Below are positions 1-8,413 of a stretch of 64,000 bases of DNA, one piece after another; the first letter of the stretch is position 1; every line of letters begins with the position of its first letter. The translations under genes and the position numbers were made by a program. Source of the DNA: Staphylococcus piscifermentans (GTDB lineage Bacteria; Bacillota; Bacilli; Staphylococcales; Staphylococcaceae); the NCBI RefSeq assembly GCF_900186985.1, contig NZ_LT906447.1, positions 2,356,001 through 2,420,000 on the forward strand. Reading direction: 5' to 3'. Below the pieces are notes generated by a model, which saw only the letters and a program-made list of their open reading frames with translations, did no database searches and had not been told where the DNA came from.

Positions 1-403
1 GATGAATTACTACTACTTTTCCTTTAAATTGATCTTTCATATCGATTAATGTATCTGCTAAAGTCAGCATATAAGCTGTATGTGCATCGTGGCCGCACGC
101 ATGCATGACGCCTGGATTCTCAGACGCAAATGGCAATCCGGTAGCTTCTTCAATCGGCAATGCATCAAAATCAGCACGAATCGCGATGGTTTTCCCTGGC
201 TTACCGCTGTCGATAGTGACTTTAACCCCATTATCGCCAACATTCGTTTCTACCTTACAATCCTTTCCTTTATAGAAATCCGCAATATATTTCGGTGTTT
301 CTACCTCTTTGAAAGATAATTCAGGATGCGCATGTAAATATCTGCGCATCTCCACCATTTTCTCTTCTTTCTCTTTGAGTCTGCGAATTAATTCTGAACT
401 CAT
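1..403 (-). CDS. M20-family amidohydrolase, N-terminal part (runs off window)
   Basis: Predicted metal-dependent amidohydrolase/peptidase of the M20 (N-acyl amino acid or IAA-amino acid hydrolase) family, cytoplasmic. The visible 134 residues include RADFDALPI near residue 76 and MHACGHDAH near residue 100; the latter supplies the first metal ligands of the family. The start ATG at 403 follows a GGAGTGG ribosome binding site. The rest of the catalytic domain and the dimerisation domain lie left of base 1, so integrity cannot be judged. A second, complete M20 enzyme lies at 46390-47571 and shares the same motifs. The substrate is unknown. Confidence 0.9.
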   Translation of the reverse strand, partial: MSSELIRRLKEKEEKMVEMRRYLHAHPELSFKEVETPKYIADFYKGKDCKVETNVGDNGVKVTIDSGKPGKTIAIRADFDALPIEEATGLPFASENPGVMHACGHDAHTAYMLTLADTLIDMKDQFKGKVVVIH

Positions 404-546
404 CTTACCCACTCCTTTAGAAAAAATAAATACTATTCTGGCTGCTTAAAAGTTTAATAATTAAAATTATTCTGATAATTAATACTCTTACTGTAACATA
501 TTCGGACGAAATATGGGGAAAATGAAAAGAACGGATTGTATATAGC

Positions 547-582
547 CCCCTAAAGTTGGATTTTCGAGTCCAACTTTAGGGG
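547..582. repeat. Palindrome, left copy bracketing the MocR/ArgO insert
   Basis: Perfect 14-bp inverted repeat: CCCCTAAAGTTGGA at 547-560 and TCCAACTTTAGGGG at 569-582, with an 8-base loop. No clear T-run follows on either strand, so it is not a textbook terminator. Nearly the same palindrome recurs at 3286-3329. Confidence 0.85.
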
Positions 583-673
583 TGCGAGATAACGCTTATT
601 GGTGCATAGAATGTGCAAAGCTCTTTTTATATTAGTCCATAAAGAAACATAAAATAAAGAAGTTCGGTGTAAA

Positions 674-2086
674 TTAATTACGAATTCTATTGATAATGCC
701 GCTTAATTTTTTTAAACTTCGATTAATGTCTCTTTCGTCAATATATGAATATGAAAAGCGAATGTAGTTTTTGCAATTCGAGTCATATATCTCTCCAGGT
801 TGTATGAGTATATTTTCTTTTACAGCTTCATTAAACAAAGTTTTCACATTTATTGATATGGAGAATTTAAACCAAATGTAAAATGAACCCCTAGGATCAT
901 CCCAACTGCCATACATAGATAGATGTTCTTTTAAAGCTTCTATAAATATACGTTTACGTATTTCTAATTTTAGTCTCAATTCATCTATATGTTTTTCATG
1001 GTAAGTATTTAGCCATTTTGCAGCAATATGCTGTGATATAGAACTAGCTCCATAGTCATTTTGCATCTTCAAATCAGATAAGTGACGAATTACATTTTTA
1101 TTTGCTACTATCCATCCAATACGAAGACCAGAACTTACTGTTTTAGATAAACTGCCTAAATATAAAACATTGTCACTATTTTTCAAAGACTTCATAGGCA
1201 TCTGTTTGTTCGTATTGAACCACAAATCAGAATATACACTATCTTCAACAATAGGTATTCCATTTTTTTGACATTGATTTATAATTTTTTGCTTTTGCTC
1301 TTTCGTATAAGTATTTTGAGTAGGATTATGCAGAGTTGGTATACAATAAAATATACTGTTTTTATAGTCGCTACTTATTTTGAATATATTATTAATATTT
1401 CGCTTTATATAGTTAATTGATAAAGGTGTAATTTGAGATCTGATATTATGCCACGTATGTATAGAGTTAATATAAGAAGGTGTTTCAATAATAATTTTAG
1501 ATTGGGGAATTAATAACCCATCAGCAATTAGTTTTAATCCTTGAATAGCACCTGAAGTGATACATATATTATCAATGTCACACGTGACTCCTCTTTTTTT
1601 CATATACTCTACTATTTCTAATCTGAGCTCTATTTTTCCTTTTGGTTCCTCGTAGTTTGTTTGTATAGAATCTTCAATACTGTTTGATATTATTTCTTTG
1701 AATAAATGATTAGGAATTAATTTTGGAGATAACTCTCCCGTACCCAGACGTATAATATCAGGGTTGAATTCTAGTTCATTGATTCTTTGGATATAATATT
1801 GGTTGTTTTTAGACATACTGTTCTCTATATAATTTTGCCACTGAATATTACTTGTAATATGGACATTCCATTTATATCGAGATACGTAAACTCCCTTTTT
1901 TTCGATTGATTCTAAAATGCCATAACTTTTCAAAATATCTATTGCCTGTACAACTGTAGACCTGTTCACATTATAATATTTTGAAATTTCTCTTTGAGAA
2001 GGTAATTTATCTCCAGGTGATAACTCACCATTATCAATTTTATTAATCACATCATCCATTATCATTTTATATTGAAATTTATTCAT
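674..2086 (-). CDS. MocR/PdxR-like transcriptional regulator (GntR HTH + aminotransferase fold)
   Basis: Predicted PLP-dependent transcription factor, 470 residues. A GntR-type winged helix occupies residues 1-70 (PSQREISKYYNV...STVVQAI). A fold-type I aminotransferase domain follows, with HNPT at 253-256 and the candidate PLP lysine K315 in GSLSKTVSSG. The start has a strong AAGGAGGG site. It is divergent from the desaturase remnant and the ArgO-like exporter. MocR regulators commonly control a divergent neighbour and bind direct repeats, and two AATCTGGTNGG copies lie in the shared upstream region. It probably regulates the exporter in response to an amino compound; the ligand is unknown. 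It is visibly more AT-rich than the core genes, suggesting acquisition. Confidence 0.9.
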   Translation of the reverse strand: MNKFQYKMIMDDVINKIDNGELSPGDKLPSQREISKYYNVNRSTVVQAIDILKSYGILESIEKKGVYVSRYKWNVHITSNIQWQNYIENSMSKNNQYYIQRINELEFNPDIIRLGTGELSPKLIPNHLFKEIISNSIEDSIQTNYEEPKGKIELRLEIVEYMKKRGVTCDIDNICITSGAIQGLKLIADGLLIPQSKIIIETPSYINSIHTWHNIRSQITPLSINYIKRNINNIFKISSDYKNSIFYCIPTLHNPTQNTYTKEQKQKIINQCQKNGIPIVEDSVYSDLWFNTNKQMPMKSLKNSDNVLYLGSLSKTVSSGLRIGWIVANKNVIRHLSDLKMQNDYGASSISQHIAAKWLNTYHEKHIDELRLKLEIRKRIFIEALKEHLSMYGSWDDPRGSFYIWFKFSISINVKTLFNEAVKENILIQPGEIYDSNCKNYIRFSYSYIDERDINRSLKKLSGIINRIRN

Positions 2087-2100
2087 AACCGCCCTCCTTA

Positions 2101-2134
2101 AATCTGGTTGGAATTTTATTTTTAATCTGGTAGG
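2101..2134. promoter_or_regulatory. Direct-repeat operator candidate for the MocR regulator
   Basis: AATCTGGTTGG at 2101-2111 and AATCTGGTAGG at 2124-2134 are direct repeats 23 bp apart, about two helical turns. They lie in the 100-bp gap between the divergent regulator and 2187. MocR-type proteins such as GabR and PdxR bind spaced direct repeats. Assignment to this regulator is inference. Confidence 0.6.
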
Positions 2135-2186
2135 TTTTTAAAATTTCAGACTATTATATCATATAAATCAAAGGGGGAAGTTTATA

Positions 2187-2459
2187 ATGGCGCAAAAATT
2201 AGAAAAAGCAGTTTTTTCTAGGGAAATAAAAGGAGAATTGAAGCCTTTAATGAAAAAGGATAACTATCATAATATTTTTGCTTTGACTCTTGATTGGTTG
2301 GTGATTTTTGGAAGTGCTTATTTAAGTATATATACGGAAAGTATATTTATTTATCTACTCAGTATTATTTTAATTGGGAGTCGGATGCGAGCTTTTGACA
2401 ATTTAATGCACGAAGCATGTCATCACTCATTATTTACTCCCAGCTATCCTTCATTTTAA
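2187..2459 (+). pseudogene. Fatty acid desaturase, N-terminal fragment (truncated)
   Basis: A 90-residue reading frame with a good GGGGGAAG ribosome binding site. It has two hydrophobic segments (about 31-47 and 51-63) followed by HEACHH near residue 76, the first histidine box of membrane fatty acid desaturases. Complete enzymes are over 300 residues with three histidine boxes, so this is only the first quarter. After the stop, another frame at 2492-2521 reads DKKYRGTHHC, which could be a relic of the second histidine box, but most of the gene is missing. The fragment is unlikely to be catalytically active. It is transcribed toward the exporter and may act only as a leader. Confidence 0.75.
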
Positions 2460-2606
2460 TTTAAAGAAGGCATACACTATTTTGATGCGAGATAAGAAGT
2501 ATAGGGGAACACATCATTGTACAGTTTTTTCAAGACGCTGCCAGGTTTTATAGCGTAGTAAATGATATTTGTACACCCAATAGTAAAATGAAAGAGAGTT
2601 AATGTT

Positions 2607-3224
2607 ATGCTACAACCAATTGTACATGGAATTCTATTAGCACTAGGTCTAATCCTGCCATTAGGAGCACAAAATGTTTTTGTATTTAATCAGGGAGCTA
2701 ATCAAAAGAAATTTGTAAAAGCTTTACCAGTCGTAATAACAGCTGGACTGTGTGATACATTTTTAATAACAATTGCAGTTTTAGGTGTTTCATTGATTTT
2801 AATGTCTTTACCTATTTTACAGTTAGTTATATATATTATAGGACTTATATTTTTATTATATATGGCTTGGTCCTTATGGAATGAAAAGCCAAATAATTTA
2901 GAAAGCTACGACTCTATGAGTGCTAAAAAGCAAATTGGCTTTGCTTTATCAGTATCACTATTAAATCCTCATGCAATTATGGATACAATAGGTGTTATTG
3001 GGACAAGCGCTTCTGTTTATTCAGGTACAGAAAAATTATTGTTCAGTATTTCTACTATTATGGTTTCATGGATCTGGTTTATTTTATTAGCTGTATTAGG
3101 TAAAATGCTAGGTTCTATAGATAAAACTGGTAAATATATAATAATGTTAAATAAACTATCTAGTATTATAGTTATTATAGTTAGTTTAATTATTGTGAAA
3201 AATATCTTACGTTTAATCTTTTGA
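2607..3224 (+). CDS. LysE/ArgO-family amino-acid exporter
   Basis: Integral membrane protein of 205 residues with about six hydrophobic segments. The N-terminal signature LPLGAQNVFVFNQG at about residues 17-30 is typical of the ArgO/LysE branch of the LysE superfamily, which exports basic amino acids by proton-driven antiport. LNPHA near residue 119 matches the second conserved loop. An AAAGAGAG site precedes the ATG. With the divergent MocR regulator it forms a plausible substrate-sensing and export unit. Arginine or lysine as substrate is family-based inference. Confidence 0.88.
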   Translation: MLQPIVHGILLALGLILPLGAQNVFVFNQGANQKKFVKALPVVITAGLCDTFLITIAVLGVSLILMSLPILQLVIYIIGLIFLLYMAWSLWNEKPNNLESYDSMSAKKQIGFALSVSLLNPHAIMDTIGVIGTSASVYSGTEKLLFSISTIMVSWIWFILLAVLGKMLGSIDKTGKYIIMLNKLSSIIVIIVSLIIVKNILRLIF

Positions 3225-3285
3225 TATAACCATTTATTTGCACTAATGTTGGCCGAGTGTTAATTGACTTTTTCTAATACAATAA

Positions 3286-3329
3286 GCACCCCTAAAGTTG
3301 AATTTTTTCGAGTCCAACTTTAGGGGTGC
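3286..3329. repeat. Palindrome, right copy bracketing the MocR/ArgO insert
   Basis: GCACCCCTAAAGTTG at 3286-3300 pairs with CAACTTTAGGGGTGC at 3315-3329 (15 bp). Its arms and the loop word TTTCGAGTC match the copy at 547-582. It lies between the convergent exporter and ywhD and could also slow transcription. Confidence 0.85.
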
Positions 3330-3363
3330 AGTATAATTTTATGGAATCATTAACTTTAACACT

Positions 3364-3891
3364 TTATTTATCGTGCAATGCTTCCTTTAATTCATCGCTA
3401 GAATTATTCCACATGTCAATGTCATGATTTTTTAAGAATTCACGGATAATATCAATATTTTCATCACCGATATGATTAATAACTACTTTATGTTTCATTG
3501 ATTTATCCATCATATTCACGTGTTCCGGCATGCTCTTATAACCGCGGCGAATTTTCTTATTCACCATTAAATAGCATGCAGTCAAACCTGCGTAATAAGC
3601 ACCATGTTCGCCACGTTCTGTAGTGACCCAGCACAACCAATATTCTTTAGCTTGCGGGCCTTCTACCGTTTCTTTATCGGTAATCCATTTCACGCCTTTT
3701 TCTACATCAGCACGTGCGTGCATCGCACCGATATCGATAAATGCTTCTTTAGATTGCAAGTCTATAAACACGGGTGCAACGTTATCTAAACTGATAGACC
3801 CTATATTGGTTCCTTTGTGTCCATCAAGCGGATCATTTTTAATAATGTTGAATTTAAAACCTTTATTCTCTGACAAAAGTCTCACCTCCAA
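3364..3891 (-). CDS. ywhD: YwhD family protein
   Basis: A 175-residue soluble protein matching the Bacillus/Staphylococcus YwhD family throughout (FNIIKNDPLDGH near the N-terminus, then KGVKWITDKETVEGPQAKEYW). No biochemical function is established for the family. The ribosome binding site reads GGAGGTGA and fits the ATG at 3891, with alternatives very close. It is followed by the palindrome at 3286-3329. It points the same way as the HD hydrolase at 3947 but lies downstream of it. Confidence 0.85.
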   Translation of the reverse strand: MEVRLLSENKGFKFNIIKNDPLDGHKGTNIGSISLDNVAPVFIDLQSKEAFIDIGAMHARADVEKGVKWITDKETVEGPQAKEYWLCWVTTERGEHGAYYAGLTACYLMVNKKIRRGYKSMPEHVNMMDKSMKHKVVINHIGDENIDIIREFLKNHDIDMWNNSSDELKEALHDK

Positions 3892-3946
3892 TAGTTTTTC
3901 AATGCTATTTTACTGTATCATCTGAAGCATTTCTAACACAATTTAA

Positions 3947-5245
3947 TCAATTAAGTTCGTTTAAAATGCTGATAATACGTTCGCGTATTGCGTCATCTTC
4001 AATATTATAAATCAATTCTTTAGGGAAATATAATTTATAATCTTGGCGATTGATGCCCGTAATGCTCTGTATTACCATAGATTGGCTGCTGATTTCGCGT
4101 ATCTTTCCATTACGTTGCAGCAAGTGAATCGGCTGGCGGTTAGACCCCGGGCGGTCATAATCATAAGGCAAGTCGGAGAATGACTCGCTGACAAAATAGT
4201 AATTCGGGTTGATTCCAGCTTCTTCAAAGAGTTCGCGCAACTCATTCATAGTAATAATCGAGCCGTCGAATGGCAAGAATTTGAATAGGTCACGGTTGAT
4301 GAAACGGCGCGCTAAATCACTTAAAATTGGATCGCGTTCTTTAATCCACTCTTTTAAATAATAAAGGACTACCGCTTCATCCAAATCTACATATTGTTCA
4401 ATCGTCATTGTGCCTTCAAAAAATGGAATGAAGTCAGTTGGAAAACGTTCGAATTCATATCCGTCTTGGTATAACTCTTTAGCCCGTTTCAATGTATTAT
4501 TCAATAATACTTCTCCGCCACGGCTGACAGGATGGAAATAAATCTGCCAATACATTTGATAACGGCTCATTATAAAGTTCTCCACTGCATGCATGCCGCT
4601 TTCTTTAATCAGCACTTCATCTTTCGTCGGACGCATTAAACGCAGAATCCGTTCCATATCGAATTTACCGTAAGACACACCTGTAAAGTAGGCATCACGT
4701 TGCAGATAATCCATTCGGTCTGCATCGATTTGGGAAGATATCATCGAAATGACGAGTTTATTTTCATGTGTTTTATTAATCACCTCTGCCACTTCTTGCG
4801 GAAACGTCGGTGAAACACGACTGAGTACTTCGTTCACTTCTGTATCGCCAGTAATAATGGCTTGAGTGAATGCTTCATGGTCGGTATCAAAGATTTTTTC
4901 AAAGCTGTGAGAAAAAGGACCATGTCCTAAATCGTGTAAAAGTGCTGCACATAAGGCAAGCGGACGGTCTGCATCATTCCAAGCTTCTCTTCCTCTGAAA
5001 GATTCGTCTATAATCCGGCGTACGATTTCATAGACGCCGAGAGAATGGCCAAAGCGACTATGTTCTGCTGTGTGAAATGACAAATAAAGCGTTCCAAGTT
5101 GTTTAATTCTGCGCAATCGTTGAAATTCTTTTGTTTTAATCAAGTCCCAAATAACTTGATCTTTTACATGAATGTAACGATGAATCGGATCTTTGAATAC
5201 TTTCTCTTCAAATAATTTTTTAGTGCCGTAATCTGTCTCTGACAT
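3947..5245 (-). CDS. HD-domain phosphohydrolase (YwfO-like)
   Basis: Predicted metal-dependent phosphohydrolase, 432 residues. The HD-superfamily metal site is visible as HSRFGHS at 62-68 and HDLGHGPFSHS with the HD pair at 104-105. A later conserved stretch is SSQIDADRMDYLQRD near residue 170. The family resembles dGTP triphosphohydrolases, and the Bacillus YwfO group is thought to act on (deoxy)nucleotides; the exact substrate here is inferred. The start follows a strong AAGGAGGGGAA site. No intact regulatory site is recognised. Confidence 0.88.
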   Translation of the reverse strand: MSETDYGTKKLFEEKVFKDPIHRYIHVKDQVIWDLIKTKEFQRLRRIKQLGTLYLSFHTAEHSRFGHSLGVYEIVRRIIDESFRGREAWNDADRPLALCAALLHDLGHGPFSHSFEKIFDTDHEAFTQAIITGDTEVNEVLSRVSPTFPQEVAEVINKTHENKLVISMISSQIDADRMDYLQRDAYFTGVSYGKFDMERILRLMRPTKDEVLIKESGMHAVENFIMSRYQMYWQIYFHPVSRGGEVLLNNTLKRAKELYQDGYEFERFPTDFIPFFEGTMTIEQYVDLDEAVVLYYLKEWIKERDPILSDLARRFINRDLFKFLPFDGSIITMNELRELFEEAGINPNYYFVSESFSDLPYDYDRPGSNRQPIHLLQRNGKIREISSQSMVIQSITGINRQDYKLYFPKELIYNIEDDAIRERIISILNELN

Positions 5246-5288
5246 CCGATTCCCCTCCTTGTAGATGATATTTCTGCAATTGATTCAC

Positions 5289-5765
5289 TCAGAGTTCTTT
5301 TTTCATTAAAGCTAAGTCCATCACCTCGCCATACATTTCATGATGGTAGGCGCGTACTAGTTCAAAGCCGTGCTGTTTATAATATTCAACACCTTCTGTA
5401 TTTTGATTATCTACTTCTAGATAAACTGCATCGTATTGGCCATTAAAATGTTTCAAGCCGGCTTCTAATAAATCAGTTCCGTACCCTTTACGTTGAGATT
5501 CTGGGCGTACATAGTGGGCGGATAAGAATAACTCGCTGCCATTAATAAAGTTGGCAAACCCTACAATCTCTCCGTCTTCTTCGGCTACTAAAAATAGCTG
5601 GTCTTTCAATCTTTTAGTTAAATGTTGTTCATTATATGCAGCTGCTAACAATTCGTTGACTGTTCTCGCAGCATAAATATTCAAATAAGTATTGTACCAA
5701 GCTTTTGTTGCGACATCTCTAATGCTCACGACATCTGCTGGTGTTGCTTCTCTTACTTTTCGCAT
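5289..5765 (-). CDS. GNAT-family N-acetyltransferase
   Basis: A 158-residue single-domain GNAT. The acetyl-CoA binding motif A reads RPESQRKGYGTDLL around residues 92-105, followed by YLEVDNQNTEGVEYYKQHGF, the usual beta5/alpha4 region. The N-terminus begins with REATPADVVSIRDV, typical of the fold. The ATG follows GGAGAG. It lies just upstream of the HD hydrolase with a 43-bp gap, so co-transcription is likely. The acceptor substrate cannot be deduced. Confidence 0.88.
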   Translation of the reverse strand: MRKVREATPADVVSIRDVATKAWYNTYLNIYAARTVNELLAAAYNEQHLTKRLKDQLFLVAEEDGEIVGFANFINGSELFLSAHYVRPESQRKGYGTDLLEAGLKHFNGQYDAVYLEVDNQNTEGVEYYKQHGFELVRAYHHEMYGEVMDLALMKKEL

Positions 5766-5847
5766 GGCAAATCTCTCCTTATAAATTTCGAAAATAGTAT
5801 TTTTATTATAGCATAGGTCCCAGTTTAGACGGGAGTGGAACGCTATA

Positions 5848-6036
5848 TTACCTATGTTCTTTACCTTTTATTTTCCCTATTATTAAAGTGATAATGAATA
5901 GACAAATAATCAACACGAAAATCGTGATATTTGTCCAAAATTTGACTTGTTCGTTTGAATTGATCAAACGGATTAAAAAACTGATTAGCGTTAATACCAC
6001 TAAGGTATATTGTACGATTTTAAGCGTTTTGTTCAT
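5848..6036 (-). CDS. Small two-helix membrane protein
   Basis: A 62-residue protein with two hydrophobic helices (about 7-23 and 34-53) and a basic tail ending GKIKGKEHR. A GGGGGC site stands eight bases before the ATG. No family is recognised. It is probably real given the ribosome binding site and membrane-protein composition, but could be lineage-specific. Confidence 0.6.
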   Translation of the reverse strand: MNKTLKIVQYTLVVLTLISFLIRLINSNEQVKFWTNITIFVLIICLFIITLIIGKIKGKEHR

Positions 6037-6094
6037 TGTGATGCCCCCATTCAGTTTGGATTGCGAATTAAAGTGATACTTAAAATTTTTTCAA

Positions 6095-6132
6095 AATAAA
6101 ACGAGGCAAGACAACTTTTCTGCCCTGCCTCC
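6095..6132 (-). terminator. Rho-independent terminator after the flavin reductase
   Basis: On the minus strand GGAGGCA pairs with TGCCTC across a 20-base interval, followed by GTTTTATTTT. It lies 30 bases past the stop of the gene at 6162. Confidence 0.7.
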
Positions 6133-6161
6133 GTTAATGAACATCTGCAACGACTTGTATT

Positions 6162-6728
6162 CTACTTCGTTTCTTGCAGTGTTTTACTTTTACGTTTAAA
6201 TTCTGAGTTCCATTTTTCAGCAATCCTTACTGCATACGTATCTTTCACAATCTCTCCTGGGGCATTTGCATTGCCGATTAAATAATCTTTAAGAGCTGCT
6301 CCTAAAAACTCAAGACTATATTCTATTTGATGCATGCAAGGTCTCGCTTTAATTTTAGGACAATCACCACCGACTAAAATCAAACGAAAATCTATCTGTG
6401 CCATTTTTTCTTTAAAATCTGGATAATCCGGATCTCTTAAAGTTTCAGACCAATGATCGATAAATGCTTTCATAGAAGCTGAGACGCTATACCAATAAAC
6501 AGGTGACACTAATAAAACAGTGTCGCTTTTTAGTACCTGGTCTATAATAATTTTATAGTCATCATTGTAACTAGAGATGATTTGCTCGTCGTGTCTAACA
6601 TCTCTGACTGGATTGAAACGATATTGAGTTAAATCAATCCAATTATAATCTAAATCTTGTAAAGTCATTTTTGCTAATTCTGCCGAGTTTCCTGCTGGTC
6701 TGCTACCTCCAAATAAAACTGTAATCAT
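6162..6728 (-). CDS. NAD(P)H-dependent FMN reductase / flavodoxin-fold oxidoreductase
   Basis: A 188-residue flavodoxin-like protein. The N-terminal FMN phosphate loop reads FGGSRPAGNSAELA at about 6-19, and VSPVYWYSVSASMKAFIDHW near residue 95 is the second flavin-binding loop. Members of this group (YwqN/NADPH-dependent FMN reductase) reduce flavin or quinone-like substrates in the cytoplasm. The gene is monocistronic, with its own terminator and a GAGAGGAAG ribosome binding site. The physiological substrate is not evident. Confidence 0.85.
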   Translation of the reverse strand: MITVLFGGSRPAGNSAELAKMTLQDLDYNWIDLTQYRFNPVRDVRHDEQIISSYNDDYKIIIDQVLKSDTVLLVSPVYWYSVSASMKAFIDHWSETLRDPDYPDFKEKMAQIDFRLILVGGDCPKIKARPCMHQIEYSLEFLGAALKDYLIGNANAPGEIVKDTYAVRIAEKWNSEFKRKSKTLQETK

Positions 6729-6991
6729 AAGACGCTTCCTCTCTTTATTTCAACGCTTTTAAAGACATTTTTATGTATCCTTTAATAATATTTAGTTGTG
6801 AACGTTTACATTACTTTATTATTATAAGGCACTTTATCTAAATATACCATTTTGATGAATCTTACATTAATTTTTTGTAAAAATAATGAATATTTTCGTT
6901 TAGGATGGGTATTTAAATTTTGTAAGTATTTCCCAAGTATCACACATAAATTAGGTGCTGGTACTAAAAAACTAAAAAAGGTGATTATAAT

Positions 6992-7225
6992 ATGGATGAT
7001 ACGAGCTTTGGTAACATTTATATTGACTCCCAACCTGTGACATTAGATTGGGACACTTTAGTAACAGACGAATCTGAAATGGAAGTCGATGGGATTCCGT
7101 CTTCAGTTATTGACATGTGGGTCAACAAAAAACAACTCATCCCTTCTTATACGAAGGATAATCTACGTCATTTCTATACTAAAGATGTTCTGAACGCTTG
7201 TCGGTCATATGTGAAAGTATACTAA
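6992..7225 (+). CDS. Small hypothetical protein, possible HTH-like
   Basis: A 77-residue acidic-then-basic protein starting at an ATG preceded by AAAAAAGGTGATT, a good ribosome binding site. The C-terminal half (PSSVIDMWVNKKQLIPSYTK) vaguely resembles MerR/excisionase-type helix-turn-helix segments. No firm family is recognised. It stands alone, with a terminator-like hairpin 84 bases downstream. Confidence 0.6.
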   Translation: MDDTSFGNIYIDSQPVTLDWDTLVTDESEMEVDGIPSSVIDMWVNKKQLIPSYTKDNLRHFYTKDVLNACRSYVKVY

Positions 7226-7308
7226 GCAGCTATTAAAAATGCTTATTTTTCACTTATGAATTTTGTCGATATAGAAAGGACTATGCACTATTTTATTTAT
7301 AAACATTC

Positions 7309-7370
7309 GAGACAGAATCTGAAATGAGTCGCTTTTAAATGAGTGAATGCGAAATTACAGATTCTGTCTC
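7309..7370 (+). terminator. Rho-independent terminator
   Basis: GAGACAGAATCTG at 7309-7321 pairs perfectly with CAGATTCTGTCTC at 7358-7370, followed by TTTTTTG. It separates the gene ending at 7225 from the NERD gene. Confidence 0.85.
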
Positions 7371-7442
7371 TTTTTTGTTGCTTGAATTAAGGTTTGTGCT
7401 TAAAATATTGTTAAAGTTTATTCACCTCGGAGGTACCTCAAT

Positions 7443-8363
7443 ATTAATATTATCCCCTATTATGAAGCCACACAATTACGTTCCCCACAGTATTCAGTTA
7501 ATCAAAATGCTTATTTAGCAGCAAGAAGTGGCATTGAAGGTGAAAGGTTTTTTGATAACTTTTTACAATCACTTCCTAGTTGCCAGTATTTAAAGCGCAT
7601 TGAATTTGGAGAATTTTCTTTTGTAGAGTTTGACTTTATTGTCTTTACTTGCGAAGCACTTTGCATTTTTGAAGTGAAACATTATCGTGGTCCTTATCTT
7701 TTGGAAGAAGGAAGTTTAGTGCATCAACATAATAAGAAAATTATTCATAAGAATCCTTTCAACCAATTGAATCGGGCCCAACTTCTTTTGCAATCAATGT
7801 TGCAAGAAATAGGCGTGAAGCTTCCCGTAATAAGTGCGCTAATTTTTACACATCCCGAATTTACACTTCTCAACCCACTCGCTTTGAAAAAACAAGGCAC
7901 AGTTCTTCTTCGTTCTGAACTCAACCAATTGAAACAGACAGTGAAAGCCGGTTGCTTTAAGCGTAACATTCATATTATGAATGAACTGGTGAAAAAATCT
8001 TCTCCATGTAAAAATAAATATATCAAAGTAGAACGTCTGCCGTTCGATACTATGAAATCCGGATTACGTTGTCCTAAATGTCAGAAACTCACGTTCGAAC
8101 CCCCACTTGCACGAAAGCGTTTATGGCGTTGCCCTCACTGTGAACATGAGTTAAAGCAAGTCGATTTGATTCAATGTAATTTAGTAGAATTGTTTATATG
8201 TAAAGGTGAGCCATTTTCATTGAGTGAAGCTATGAAATGGTGCAATTGTGAAAAGGGAAATAATAATCAACATAAGATGCTTTATAGAATCTTGATGACT
8301 ACATTTAAACATGTCGGCATCACAAAGGATAGACGCTATTATCTAGAAATGGAGTTGTGGTAA
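7443..8363 (+). CDS. NERD-domain protein with C-terminal zinc ribbon, apparent ATT start
   Basis: The frame opens after a stop at 7406 and has no ATG, GTG or TTG before the GTG at 7674, which would cut the domain in half. ATT at 7443 is placed nine bases after GGAGG (7429-7433), giving 306 residues beginning with N, I, I, P, Y, Y. The NERD nuclease-related core is then complete: GIEGERFF, D64 in EFDFIVFT and the ExK pair E77/K79 in IFEVKHY. A zinc ribbon follows with CPKC near 210 and CPHC near 230. The function is unknown; nuclease-like folding is family knowledge. Either a rare ATT start or a start-codon mutation explains the arrangement. Confidence 0.75.
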   Translation: MNIIPYYEATQLRSPQYSVNQNAYLAARSGIEGERFFDNFLQSLPSCQYLKRIEFGEFSFVEFDFIVFTCEALCIFEVKHYRGPYLLEEGSLVHQHNKKIIHKNPFNQLNRAQLLLQSMLQEIGVKLPVISALIFTHPEFTLLNPLALKKQGTVLLRSELNQLKQTVKAGCFKRNIHIMNELVKKSSPCKNKYIKVERLPFDTMKSGLRCPKCQKLTFEPPLARKRLWRCPHCEHELKQVDLIQCNLVELFICKGEPFSLSEAMKWCNCEKGNNNQHKMLYRILMTTFKHVGITKDRRYYLEMELW

Positions 8364-8413
8364 TTGCGGGATGGGCTGGCAGTATATGCGGAAGGTGGGG
8401 GCGGGGGTTGAGG

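Noticed and set aside
6806..7033. 75-codon frame on the minus strand upstream of the orphan protein
   Set aside because: It overlaps a better-supported plus-strand start and its ribosome binding site; the composition is random-like.
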